The position numbers were made by a program, and so were the translations under genes. Of a DNA stretch of 64,000 nt, positions 47,120-58,769 are shown piece by piece. Position 1 is the first letter of the stretch, and every line of letters begins with the position of its first letter. The notes under the pieces were generated by a model. That model was given only the letters and a program-made list of their open reading frames with translations. It was not told where the DNA came from and did no database searches. The stretch is taken from contig MNCI01027262.1 in NCBI GenBank assembly GCA_015680685.1, forward strand, positions 1,531,580 to 1,595,579. The letters are read 5' to 3'. Source of the DNA: Gnetum montanum (Eukaryota > Streptophyta > Gnetopsida > Gnetales > Gnetaceae).

Positions 47120-49960
47120 ATGATTACTAATCCATGGTCTTATTATGATTACAAATGGAACCCAAACAAAAATGTCTGCAAGAAGCAGAAACCTTGCAAT
47201 TATGGGAGAAATGACCCAGTGTTAGAAGGGGCCAACAAGAACAAGGCTAAGAACTACAAGAGGCAACCCATGCAACAAGACCTCTTTGTGAGGAGCCCAA
47301 AGTGGAATCTATCTAACAAATTCTAAAGGAATAAGTGTCAACTAAACAATCACAAAGAGGAGGAGGGTTTTGTCCCATGCCAAGGTTTGAGGTCACTTTG
47401 AATCAAGCCTACCTTGATATCATTAAGTCCCAAGGGATTCAATGATTCATTCTTCAAGAGATCAACTTCACACCATTTTTGGAGAAAGCTCCAGAGGATG
47501 TCAAGACTTAATTACAAACCTCTCTGATGTGGCCAATAATCACATCCATTGGGGAGTGATACATGGGAGAGACATACCTTTTCTCAAACAATCAAAAGCT
47601 AGGATCCACAGTCAAGATCAAAGACATTCAAGTGTCCTACTCAATAGAAGCTATTGCATAGGCACTTGGGTTGCCTGATATTGGAACATAGCTAGTAGAA
47701 TTATCCATGCAAGGTGACTTGGAGGCCAAGAAGGAGTGGACCTAGCAATGCTACGGGGTGGACTGTAAGGAGTATGGTGTGCTCACACTGGTGGAGTGAA
47801 TCTATTTCAAAAGTGCAACCTATCACCTCAACCCAATAGTGACGCCAAGCAAGGTAACGGCTTTCTCTGCCCGAGCATGCACTACTCTAAGTAGGAAATT
47901 CTTGTTAACCTTCCAAAATTGCTATACTTGAAAATTAAGAAGCATTTTAAAGAAAACAAACATGGAAGGAAGACCTTTCCCTTTTCATGCCTCGTGAAAA
48001 AACTTTACAAGAGGGTAGGAATTATTCACTACTCTAATAATACACTCAAGCATACTCCTTTGGCTTCATGGTCTAAGATCATGAAAGAGAAGATGCTAGT
48101 AATGACTTAATTAGAGGAGTTGTCGCCACCACCACCCCCTCAAGAAACAGCACCAGAGGCCCACACAACCATTGAATGTCTATGAAAAATTTAAGAACAG
48201 CTCTTGAGCGAACAAGAGCAACAACAAAAATGAGTGGGGCAAGTCCATCTATGTACCGGACAACAGTGAGTCACCTTAATGAGGTGGCCTAAACAATTAG
48301 CCAAATGGTGAGGGGTGGTTCCATTGTTATTACCCAAAGAATGTAGTTACCTTAGAGGTCAAATCCCAACACTCAAGAGGTGACGGTGTCACTAGCAAGA
48401 TACCATCTATTCTCAGAAATCTCAAGGAATGTTGCCACTTTCGCGATGAGGTTGAAGGAAGGTGAAGAGGCAACTATCTTGGTGATGTAGCATTAAGGGT
48501 AGGAGACAATGATAGAAGTGGTTGCTGACTATGTCATAGAACCATTGAATGCACCTGCAGCATCTATACCAGACATATCTGTAATTCAAAATGTGTAGAT
48601 GTTCGTAGGCATGGTTAGTGGAAAATTAAATGCAGCTTGGCATGAAAAATTGTTAGAATGATTGGTAGGAACTACGCAACTGACTCTAAACATTCTTGAT
48701 CTTCTAAAGAACATCATCACAACCTAATCAAAGTTGCTGAATTTAAGGGGTAAATGCATTATTTTGGAGGGACAACTAAAAATGGCCCAAGAGAAAAATC
48801 AATGCTTGGATATGGAGGTTTCTAGACATTGTGTCCAACTTGTAGATTATGCAATCCTTAGCCCAGCAATGATAAGAGATGAAGCTATCAAAAAGCTTCA
48901 AGAATGATTTTAGAAGGCTAAGAAGGAAGCAGTAATGACCATCTTTAAATAGTCCATAGCTGGCACTGAAACATATTCAATCCAAGAGGACTTGAGTCAG
49001 ATGTGCCAAGAGAATGAAGCATTAACTACAAAAAATTATCGCCTGCAAAATGTTGATACTTAGAAAGACCAAATGCAAGAATTTATTCATCAACAACAAG
49101 AGCAACTTTCTAGGGTAAACACTAAACTAAGAAAATTGGCTATAGAAAATTGTGATTTATCAATGAAGGAAGTACGCACCTTGCATCAAAAGTCTACCAT
49201 CAAGATTACTTCCTGGAAGAATGAAGCCCTCAAATTTGAGAAAGTGAAGAATCACTACAGGGACTAGGTTGGCCTACAGAAGGAAGTGAATGAAAAAGGT
49301 GAAACTAAATGAAGCCCTCCAGCAACTCCAACAAGGAAGAGAGATGTGGCAACCCATCATTGATGGGATTGATGCCTATAAGAAAGCAAATATCTGCTTA
49401 AAGGAATTGAAAATCGAGGAGATGACAAAGTATATGGAGTTGACCAATCTCTGATATGCAATCCTGGCAATGATGACTACCAGATAGTCATAATTGGAGT
49501 TAAAAAAACAAGTGGCTAGCTCATATATGCTATATGAGGTCAAGTTCAAGCACACACAAAGACACCAAGAAAAAGCTTGAGACTATAAGCACTAAACTCA
49601 AAGTTCTCAGAGGATGATTCAAAGATCAATGATCTATTATTGAAAACCTATGCAAACTGATTAATGACTACCAAGAGGTAAAAGACATAGTCAAGGCATT
49701 TAACATTGAATGCAAACAATTTGCTGCCTAGTTTGTTAATGCAAAGGAGTTGTCTCCAGCAATTTTGTATCCTTGGAATGTGCCCATTCAAACCCACATC
49801 AGGGAAGCTACATTGATGGTGCATGATCACAAAAGTAAGGAGGAGAAAATGAAAGCACTACTGAATGCTTTTTACCTCCCACCTGAAGTCGCAGTAGTAG
49901 CTAAACAGCCGTAGCCACCTCAACTACCCATGCATGAAGCTGATGAAGGTCCTTTGAAGC
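47120..49960 (+). pseudogene. Extra ORF of the plus-strand Athila relative, with coiled-coil region
   Basis: A decayed reading frame not matching gag, RT or integrase. Blocks, read through stops: RFEVTLNQAYLDIIKSQGIQ (47370-47440), INFTPFLEKAPEDVKT, YSIEAIAQALGLPDIGT (about 47630-47680), HLNPIVTPSKVTAFSARACT, a Pro/Gln-rich hinge (48120-48230), then a long helical, Gln/Lys/Glu-rich coiled-coil-like part (48600-49700, for example FIHQQQEQLSRVNTKLRKLA). Stops are mainly TAG/TAA where Gln is plausible. Athila elements often carry an additional ORF (called env-like or ATHILA ORF); position just before the polypurine tract fits. Function is unknown. Confidence 0.6.
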
Positions 49961-50228
49961 CTTAGGTACCACCATTGCTTAGGACCATTTGATCTTCTCC
50001 AACAAGCTTCACACCATAAGGAATGTGCTGTCCAATTTTAAAAATTTAAGTCATGGTGTTCAATTTTGTATCCTAAACACCTTCATTTTTTGTAATGTGT
50101 TGATCTGTACACTAAGGCACTCCTTTTTTTTGTTAAGTCAATTAGTTTGTTTTGTTTGAGGAAAAGTCAGTCAATAATTCCATACCTTCACAATTTTGTA
50201 AAAGAACTTGAGGACAAGCTTTCATTTA

Positions 50229-50240
50229 GTCATGGGGGTA
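50229..50240 (+). promoter_or_regulatory. Polypurine tract (GTCATGGGGGTA)
   Basis: Immediately precedes the 3' LTR; the same tract precedes the 3' LTR of the minus-strand relative. Confidence 0.75.
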
Positions 50241-51170
50241 TGATGAGTCGCATTTTGTCAGTTGCATCGATGAAACCTCATCGATGCGGTCTCATCGTCT
50301 AGGCCTCGTCGACAAGGCCTAGTTGATGCATCATATCATGCATCAACATGGCCCTATCAATGTAGTTTCTGTAGTTGGCTATAAATATGTGCTTGTAGTC
50401 ACATTTATGAAAAGTAGAAATTGTAGTTATAGCGGAACTCTTGCATTTTTTCCATTTGAAAGCTAGAATTTTTCCCCGAGTGCTTGTAGCAAGAGTCATT
50501 GAGTATATAGATCTTTATTCGAGCATTGTTGTACCTAAGCATGACAATGTGTGCAGCAATAAAGATGAGCTTTCTAATAAACCTTGTAACACTTTTGATA
50601 GATTAGCTATTTTAATTATGCATTTAATGTTTCTTAACTATTTGTTAAATGTTTTTCATCAGTTGTTAAATATTTTCTAGTGATTACATTAATGAAGCAA
50701 TTAAGCCAGATAGATTACATACATAAGTACGACTGCTTTGAGCATAACACGTATTCACTTAGTAATCCCAGTAGCATTATTGTTTGGTATGCCTACTAGC
50801 GTAGCACTTGGTTGCCCAACAGTGGATATGTGGGTTCAGGTCATGTATGGAAAGTGGGATCAGATGCTTATGTTAGGATTAGTTAAATGCTAGTTAATTA
50901 AGATTAGTTAATCAAATTCTTTTTTATCTACATTTTGAGCACCAAACTATAAAATATAAAATGATAAAAATTGGATACCTCAGTTACACTTAACCATACC
51001 AACAAACGTCAGAAGTGTAATTGGGAAGACAACGATTGACCTTAGGGCTAGAATCACTTGCTAAAGGACTAGTGCATCGAAAATGATAAAGTCTACTTAA
51101 TTTGATCGAGTTGTGCATGAACACTTTGTGATTTGTATGGTTGGCCGTAGGGGTACCTCATCACTCATCA
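50241..51170 (+). mobile_element. 3' LTR of the plus-strand Athila relative (930 bp)
   Basis: Starts TGATGAGTCGCATTTTG and ends CACTCATCA. TATA box CTATAAATATG at about 50381. Near its start are repeated CATCGATG/CTCGTCGA-type short palindromes. It pairs with the split 5' LTR (35270-35410 plus 42227-42943). Confidence 0.85.
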
Positions 51171-52644
51171 TTGATGTTTCACCAATAGACCTTTAACTAT
51201 GTCATGAACCAAAAGGTTGATTATCCCTACTTTGAAATATCGCTTCTAAATGATGCAGCCTCCTATGACATCACCAAGAAAGTAGTTGATCTAAAGTGTA
51301 ATGACATTAGGATAAAGGGAAGACATTTTGATCACATCTATGGATTTTACTCATAGTCAATAGGTCATATTACCTTTGATTGGTGATATGATCATGAATA
51401 TTTTTACATCACATGTTATAAATGATATGTCAAGTATAGCTCTTGGAGGGATTAGAGGTACTTGGACCAATGTGATTTCAATATATCTAGGGCATCTATG
51501 AGCTACACTCAAGTTGATGTCTCTAGATTAGCCTAATTGGTTACTAATGTGGAGCTCCCAAACATGAAGAGATAACTTGATGGGTTGCACCTTGAATTTA
51601 CCTATGTAAAAAGAATGAGTTTCTAGATAAACATAGTTGGAGCCTTTGTATCATAGCCTACCATAGGCAGGTAGGAAAATATTGGAGCCATATGCATTGG
51701 TGCCCATGAAAAACATGGCTACAATAACCAGTGGGAGTGGCTATCATCACAACAACAATGACCACTCCGCCACTCACCCCACTCCACCACTAGCACTTCA
51801 CCCACTAGTAGAATAAAGGGGTTGTTTCTTTTTCATTGCTAAGACTATGTCCTAGTACTTCTATGGGTAGAAATGAATGTAAGCTCTAATATTTTACATT
51901 TGAGTCTTTCCTTCGTGATTCTACTAGATCTACTGCCATTGTAGGCACCCCATCATTGTTTTTAGTGCCCTTAGTTGCTGCTGATTCCATTGCATGGCCC
52001 ATCTTGTTGTTGTGGTGTTGCACCATAGATCTTACTACCGTTGCATTGCTACACAACCAATCTTGCTATCGTTGTGTTGCTACATGGCCAATCTTGCTGT
52101 TGTTGCATTGCATCATCGATTTTGTTGCTACTATGCCACTAGTCTTGCCACTACGCAAAGCAAGTACATTGCCTTTGAACTATGGTATCCACATTCCTCT
52201 TAATTATTGTAGCTCTTTTATTTCAGGAACCATGTGTGCACTTTTGCATCTAACTACATTAGTTGCTAGATTTCAAAAATATTTATTTAAATTTAAATTT
52301 AAACTTAAACTTAAAAATAAAATTGGAATTGGAATTCAAGCTTTATTATGTCCAGAAATCCCTAGAATGTATTCGGTGGATATTAATTTAAACTTAAATT
52401 AAAAATGCTAACGTATTTTACTATATTTTTAATATGTACCGATTTTTTTTCGCAAGTCCATCGGGTCTTCCAATTCTTTTGAGTCACCTCTAAAGCCGAG
52501 GGCATTAATTTCGTTTCTAAGTTTTTAATCATCGATTCAAACAGATACTTCCTTACTCATTGAGAGAGAGGTTATTCTCATAAGCAATTTATAGCTGCAG
52601 ATGAGCCAGTGCATCCATGCTGTTGCTGTTTTTGTTATTGAAAG
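51171..52644. other. Relic sequence, no gene assigned
   Basis: 51171-51800 has the composition of decayed retroelement coding sequence, but I cannot place it. 51950-52200 repeats TTGCTACATGGCCAATCTTG/TTGCATGGCCCATCTTG-type units with Thr/Leu-rich frames (51956-52402); I see no protein family. Confidence 0.35.
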
Positions 52645-52830
52645 ATCTTAAGCGTGTTTGGCATGGTAAGGTAAGTCTTTATTTGTAAGTGTCTTTGTAA
52701 AAGGCTAAAAGCTGCAAAGATCTTAGGCGTGTTTGGCATGGGAAGTCTTTTATCTCTGAAGGTCTCTAGAAAAGGCTACAAACTACTTAGATCACGTTGG
52801 CAAACTGCTTGGATCACGTTGGCTGGCCGG
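52645..52830 (+). repeat. Irregular tandem repeat, GATCTTAGGCGTGTTTGGCA units
   Basis: The unit GATCTTA(A/G)GCGTGTTTGGCATGG...AGTCTTT.T.T...A(A/G)GTCT(T/C)T.(G/A)(T/G)AAAAGGCTA(A/C)AA(A/G)CT occurs at 52645 and 52720. It is followed by two short units beginning GATCACGTTGGC (52791 and 52812). Confidence 0.75.
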
Positions 52831-53139
52831 CTGTTAACAGAAAAAAGAAATAACAAGCCGGTAGACGCAGAGCCTCCTGCAATCGGACACACCGTTTCAT
52901 GTCTTGGGAGAAGATATGCTAGGGATTTATGGGTGGTTCACTTAAAATCTGAATTAGATTATTTTTTATCACGTTCATGGAAACGTTCCGAACTTAGACA
53001 AGCTATCGACTTTGGAGCAGAGGCACTAGCATGTCCGCATGTGCAATTTTATTTTAACCACAGTATAGTTTTCAACATAAATGCAATACTTTTGAACTCG
53101 CTTTCCGTGTGTGGCTTCAAATTTGTTTCTCTCTATTGA
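52729..53139 (+). CDS. Unrecognised 136-codon frame
   Basis: Starts MFGMGSLLSLKVSRKGYKLL inside the repeat above and continues into unique sequence with SWKRSELRQAIDFGAEALAC. The middle is richer in GC than its surroundings. No domain, signal peptide or membrane segment is evident. It could be a small orphan gene, an exon of a lost gene, or chance; no neighbouring exon is seen. Confidence 0.2.
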   Translation: MFGMGSLLSLKVSRKGYKLLRSRWQTAWITLAGRLLTEKRNNKPVDAEPPAIGHTVSCLGRRYARDLWVVHLKSELDYFLSRSWKRSELRQAIDFGAEALACPHVQFYFNHSIVFNINAILLNSLSVCGFKFVSLY

Positions 53140-53937
53140 AAACCACTTGAAATCTACTACCCTGATTAAGCCTAGCATTCTTTTTTAAGATTGGAATGGA
53201 TCACATTTCTAGCAGGGTTCTTAACCTTGACAGCGTACCAGCATTAGAACAGAAATATTTTAATAATTTTATTGCTATCATTATTGTAACAGCAACAAAA
53301 TTGTTTTTGGGCAAGAGGCCAATTACCCATCGGTAATGTTAAATAATTTTTAGCTCAGAGGCCAAACTAATGCTAAATAATAGATCAGGAGCACTAAATA
53401 ATATTCTACCTAGAAAGCTCTAGGGGCCGCATCCGGTAACGCTAAGACAGTTATGAGACCATCATATAACACTATTGTATCCATTAACCCTTTAGGGGAC
53501 TCTATCATATACTGGTAAGGGGAGGCCATTGATAAAGCTGAATAATATTTCATCCATATTCCAACTAATTTTAATATACTTTACATAACTTTTACTTTAG
53601 ATCTTAGATTTAATTTAATTTAGTTTTGCAGTATACATGTCTTTTTGAGGTTTATAAATCTTGCTAATTTAGCTAGATGTATCCATGTCTAGATTCATTA
53701 GAAAAACAAATTGTACTGTTGGGTGCCAAGTTGTGATTTCTTTGCTAAATAAATTTTTATTTTTTGTACATGCATGCAAAAGGATTTGATAAATACCTAG
53801 ATCTTTCCTTATAAGAACAAAAATGATTCTCTTAGATGAACCCTGCAAAGAATTGTTTATATTTTTAAAAGCAAAGGGTTAAATACTCAAATTGGAATTG
53901 CTTTATATAATTACAATTCTTTATACTATTAATAGTT
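53140..53937. other. No gene seen
   Basis: AT-rich sequence with no recognised feature. Confidence 0.4.
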
Positions 53938-54641
53938 TTGGATCCTGTGGCGCTCCTGGAAGGGTTGGCCCTCCCAGCACGGCAATCCTGGCAGGTAGGG
54001 TCCGAAAACTCTGGAACGAAATCAGTGCAGCTATGAACCATCCAGAACCCGGATACCAGCACCAGCATCAACGTCAGAGACAGGCAGGCGGCCAGGATGG
54101 GGACGAACAGGAATAGAGCCGCTCTCACCCCACCTGTCAATCCCCAGGAACGAGATCAACGGCAACAGAGCCGGGAGGAGGAACCGTCAGGGACACAAGA
54201 GATGATCCCAGCAGCAGCACGGGGGGACAACAGCAGACCTCCCTCGCGCAGCCACCAGCCCTGCCACCGCTCTGGATCACAGCCTCATCCACGGCCCATC
54301 CTCGATGGGCATTGCCCAGTTCATCGCCGAAAATCGACGTGGCCTGGCGGCCGGACCTGGGCGGTCAGCATGCACCTTGTCAGTAAGAACGCACAGTCCA
54401 GAGAAACTTCCCTGGAAGGTAGCCATGGGGGTTGGGGACGCTGGTACTTTCCAGATTGTACACAAAAATTTCAGTCTCAGAAGTTGGTTCATGAAATCTA
54501 GGCATCGTAGGGGTGATCCCTGGTGTTTTCTGCTTGATTTCCCTTGCCGGGTGTGCGGTCAGCGACCCTGGCCTGCACTGTACAGCTGTATAGCTCGTTT
54601 TTGGAATATAAATTCTCTCGATCTTTTTCGAAAAAAAAAAA
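53938..54641 (+). mobile_element. GC-rich retroposon ending in poly(A)
   Basis: About 700 bp of markedly GC-rich sequence in AT-rich surroundings, ending CTCTCGATCTTTTTCG followed by 12 A (54630-54641). A short possible target duplication AGTTTT flanks it (about 53931 and 54642). Several overlapping short frames have a Pro/Arg/Gln-rich composition (53892-54673). Features fit a non-LTR retroposon: either an internally deleted LINE carrying part of a GC-rich ORF1 plus the 3' end, or a processed transcript. No intact frame. Confidence 0.6.
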
Positions 54642-55500
54642 AGTTTTTTAGTAAATCAATTTTTTATCGATAATTATCAACAATTCAATAGGAGTTTCAG
54701 TGGCTAAGGTTTTACCTTTGATCTGAGGCAACAAGAGGTTTGGCAGTGAGGGTTTTAGCATTGATTTGATCTAAGACAACAGGAAGGGTAGTTAGATGTA
54801 GGCTAGATTTATTGACATTTTATGAGTGTGGATTTATTGCCAAAGAAATTGAATCATCTACTAAAGAAATTTGAAACCTTTATCATGGCATCATCATAGG
54901 CCACCCAAAAGAAATTTATAAATGTAGTTGCTATCAAAAATATTCTAGTTGCATAATAGAAGTATATGGTTAACAAAATGGCATTGCTAGATGAAACCGA
55001 TCAACAAAACAAAGAAATTCTTCAAAGGATATCAACCCTCAAAGAAAAGATTGAGGGACAAAGGAAACGGCATTGCTCCAAAAAATAATGAATAGATTAC
55101 TTGAAACTAAAGTGGAGGAAAATAAAAATGAATCTCATCTCAAAGGAATAGAGACAAAGATAGGATCTACGATCACAAAAGCTTTAAAAGAGCAAGATGA
55201 GAAAAGGGTAAAACAAATTTTGCATTTTGTAGGTATCCTAGAGATAGAGGGTGAAACAAATAACACTTTATTTAAGAAAGTTAAAATTCTTATAGATGAT
55301 ATACAGATAACTTCTCCAAAAATTCATAAAGCTTTTAGGGTTCCAAGTGAANAATAACTTCTCCAAAAATTCATAAAGCTTTTAGGGTTCCAAGTGAATA
55401 ATGCGAAAAGCCATAACATATAATTGTTAGGTTTTATGATGTAGAAGGTAGAATACATGTTTGAAGATATCAAAGCCACATGAAGCAAACTAAAAATTGT
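54642..55500 (+). pseudogene. LINE ORF1-like fragment
   Basis: 54960-55350 reads as a charged, coiled-coil-like protein ending with KRVKQILHFVGILEIEGETN...SPKIHKAFRV, which looks like the end of a LINE ORF1. It is interrupted by an N at 55352 with a 45-bp repeat on both sides. Family assignment is tentative and rests partly on the LINE domains that follow. Confidence 0.45.
55307..55398. repeat. 45-bp exact repeat on both sides of a single N
   Basis: 55307-55351 equals 55354-55398, separated by N at 55352 and one base. Most likely an unmerged contig overlap. Confidence 0.9.
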
Positions 55501-55654
55501 AAAAACATTTGGATAAATAAAAAGCTTGCAAAAAGGGCTAAATAATGGAAATAGGTTAAAGCAACTTATGAATAGGGTTTTGTAGCATACCTAAATGCTA
55601 ATATCATGGCAATCACTATACATAAGTAATTTTTTAAAAATTATTCAAAAACTA

Positions 55655-55930
55655 TATAGGCCCTTTAAGGTGTTGGTTTCTTAACATTGATGGTAGAATT
55701 ACAAATAAAATTTTTTCTTTGAATAATATTAGCTTCTTTGATAGCTTTAATATTTTAGGTTTTATTAAAACTTAGGAGGATGTTGGTTCTATAGATTTTG
55801 TAGTTCTTAGATTTATTAAATTTTATCTAAGAAATACAAGAGTAGAGCAAAGAGGTAAACCTTTTAGGGACATTGCTATGTTAGTAAGAAAATATCTTGA
55901 AAATTATAGTGGTTGGTATTTTCAGGGGAT
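55655..55930 (+). pseudogene. LINE endonuclease fragment, copy a
   Basis: Reads LNIDGRITNKIFSLNNISF, SFNILGFIKT, VGSIDFVVLRFIKFYLRNTR and RGKPFRDIAMLVRKYL, the start of an apurinic-type endonuclease domain (N.. then E-T, then GG/GK..A.LVR). It is followed abruptly by L1-like RT sequence. A second copy lies at 56258. Confidence 0.55.
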
Positions 55931-56257
55931 GCAATGGTTAAGAAAATGGAATATCTCTTAGGAGGATGTGTAGCAAAATCATATGCATATTTTTTATCTT
56001 ATAACAAAAGCACATCAAAGAATTCTTCAACCAAAAATTACAATACAAGAAATAAAAGCAACAAATTTTAGTTTAGTAAATGGTAGAGCTCTAGGATTCG
56101 ATGATTTTCTAATTGAAGTTTTCAAGAAGCATTAGGATAGCATTGGAAACAATCTCCTTCATGTTTTCCTAGAAGCCATTAAAAAAAATTTTCTTGGTAA
56201 AAATATTAATAAAGGTGTCATTCATCTTTTTCCTAAGAATGGATATCTTCAACATAT
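55931..56257 (+). pseudogene. L1-like LINE reverse transcriptase fragment (fingers)
   Basis: Reads ILQPKITIQEIKATNFSLVN, GRALGFDDFLIEVFKKH, GNNLLHVFLEAIKKNFL and NKGVIHLFPKNGYLQHIGNW. This is the start of a plant L1-type RT (usual form APG.DG...FFKK.W......F......NKG.I.LIPK). Confidence 0.75.
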
Positions 56258-57400
56258 TGGTAATTGGACCCCCTTTAAGGTGCGGATATCTAAACATTTA
56301 TTGTAGAATTACAAGTAAAGTTGTTTCTTTGAATAACATTGACTTCTTGAATAGCTTTGATATTTTTGGTTTTGTTGAAACTTCAAAAGATGTTGGTTTT
56401 ATAGATTTTGTGGTTCATAGATTTTATTAAATTTGTTGTAAGAAATACAAAAGTAGGGTGAAGAGGCAAACCTTTTGGTAGTAGTGCAATGTTAGTGAGG
56501 ATATCTCTTCAAAATTGCATGCTTTTAGAAAAAACTGATGATTATAAATAACATGTTTGGCTAAAAATCTTATGTCAGTATGATTGTGATTTTCTTATCA
56601 TATGCTATATTAGTCCTAGACATGCTACATTGCATGATTCTATAGAGTGTTCATCCTTTTCAATTCTTAGGCAAAGATATTTTAGAATTTGCACCAAAAG
56701 GTTTGATATTTATTTGGAAAGATTTTAATATAAGGATGGATTCATAAAAAACAAAAATTATTCAATGGTAACATAATGTTGGCAATTTAGACATTGTTAA
56801 AGATCATAGCTAGACATGAAATTCTACAATTCACACTATTAATAAGATGGATCAACAACTATTAAAACAGACAAAAAAAATTATCTTCTAATTTGAAATG
56901 GCCTTGCTAGATTTCTTTAATCTTCATCATTTACTTTTAAAGGACCTCAAAGTAACTCTTACATTGATTTGCTTTTGTGTTCTTATGAAGATATTGATTT
57001 TATTATGTTGAAAGTTGCAAAATATTTAGTGGAGTCTTACCATCAATATGTAAAGTTTTTGTTAAAAATGCAAATTGTTTCTAAGACAACAAAAAATAAA
57101 AATAGAAATAAATTTTAGCACAAACTCATCCAAGTTAAGAAAAAATATATGAATGCACCACCTCAAAAGTGGACTCTTGAAAGATGACACTAAGAGCTTG
57201 AACAAATTTTAGTTACAACAATTAAGAAAGTTGTATGTTCACAAAAACAAAGTGCTCATAAAACTTAGTTGGATAAGGATTGCATGCAAGCTAGACAAAA
57301 TATTGAGAATGCAAATAAGAGTCACAAACAAAGTTTAGTTAAGCCATATATAAGCATGATTAGAAGCAAGGAAATGAAATTTATCAAGGAGTAGCATGAA
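56258..57400 (+). pseudogene. LINE endonuclease fragment, copy b, and following spacer
   Basis: Repeats copy a at roughly 80 percent nucleotide identity by eye (YLNIYCRITSKVVSLNNIDF, SFDIFGFVETSKDVGFIDFV), and continues further: ISPRHATLHDSIECSSF resembles the next endonuclease block. The region up to 57400 stays A-rich and broken. Confidence 0.55.
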
Positions 57401-57559
57401 TATTTTGCTTATACGATTAAAAATAAACCTATATAGTTTTTGCAATATTTTTGTCATAAAGCCTCTTCATCATTTAATTTTTATTTTAAAGATATTTGTT
57501 CATTTTATAATAAGATCTTTACAAGAGAAAATGATAGTTCTACTACTATTGTACAACAA

Positions 57560-58390
57560 GCACCTCTCTAATTTACTCTTAAAAAATTCACAGAGGGTAT
57601 TAAAAAGATAGCATCTAGTAAATCTATAGATTTAGATCATTTATATGTAGAATTATTAAAGTGGGAAGGATCTACTATTCATAGAGAAATTTGACAGAAA
57701 TTAAATTCAGCAATAGAATAAATTTTAAATCAACATTAAAAAACTAGTAAAGATATCTTGTTATGTTGAAAGGAGGGAAATAATTGGAAAATTTATCAAA
57801 TGATGATTATGAGTAATGTTTTTGCTAAGTTATTGGGCACTGTATTAGAAAAGAGAATTATTTCTTAAGTTGAAGGTAACAAGGTGTCAAATAGATTTTA
57901 GACAAAATCATTCCACTACTAATTACTTAGTTACTTTTAAACACTACATTGATTTTATAAAAATGCCTAATAAAAAAGTTTTTATTTGTTTTATAGATTT
58001 TGTAGAAGCATATGATTTAGTATCTATATAAAACTATGATTGCACCTACATAAAATTAGCCTTTTTTATATTTGATTACAACTCAAAAATTGTATAAGGA
58101 ACTGATTATTGAAATTACATATGGCAATTCAAATAAAAAATTTCAATTCTAGAGAAAAATTGAAGGTAAGTAAGGTTGTCCACTTTCCCTAACTATCTTT
58201 GATATCTTTATAGATAAAATGGAGGAATGGTTGTGCAATAGACAAGATAGTCATATTATAGAAATTGGATCCCAAATAGTGAATCTTCTTTTATATGTAG
58301 ATGATGTTGCCTTGATTTACACTACTATATATGTTTCAAATTTTAGAAAATTATTTTCATTCATCTTATCATTAAGTGAATGTAGATAAA
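57560..58390 (+). pseudogene. Non-L1-type LINE reverse transcriptase, copy 1
   Basis: Reading through stops and shifts: FTEGIKKIASSKSIDLDHLY, MSNVFAKLLGTVLEKRI, QIDFRQNHSTTNYLVTFKHY, KKVFICFIDFVEAYDLV, GCPLSLTIFDIFIDKMEEWL and LLLYVDDVALI. The QxxFRxNHST..YL.T, CF.DF..A.D and GCPLS...F..FID..E.W pattern is that of RTE/CR1-like LINEs rather than the usual plant L1 group. Confidence 0.7.
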
Positions 58391-58769
58391 GCCAAATTGA
58401 TTAAAATGTAATATTTATACAATATATCCTATGAGTCTTTGAATGTAATAAAGCTTCATTTCATTACTCTTCTTAATAATACTTATAAAATCTTAGTTAA
58501 ATGCATGACTTGCCAAATTTAGAATGTTATAGAAGATATCTTTAAACCTAAGCAAATAAGTTTTGTTAACTATAAACATATCATAAATAATATTATTGTA
58601 GCTTAGAAGAGAATGCACAATGCTTCTGAGATAAACTAACTAGGCATTGCTTTTGTTAAGTTAGATAATACTTGAGCTTATGATAGAATTGAATAGAATT
58701 TCATTATTTCTTATCCCTATAAATTGAGATTTGGTAATTATTTTAGTCATTTTTTTGTACCCTGCTCGT
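58391..58769. other. Relic sequence
   Basis: AT-rich, no recognised motif; probably the decayed end of the preceding LINE. Confidence 0.3.

Noticed and set aside
51956-52402. 148-codon plus-strand frame
   Set aside because: Built from short repeated words in an AT-rich relic; low-complexity composition and no domain.
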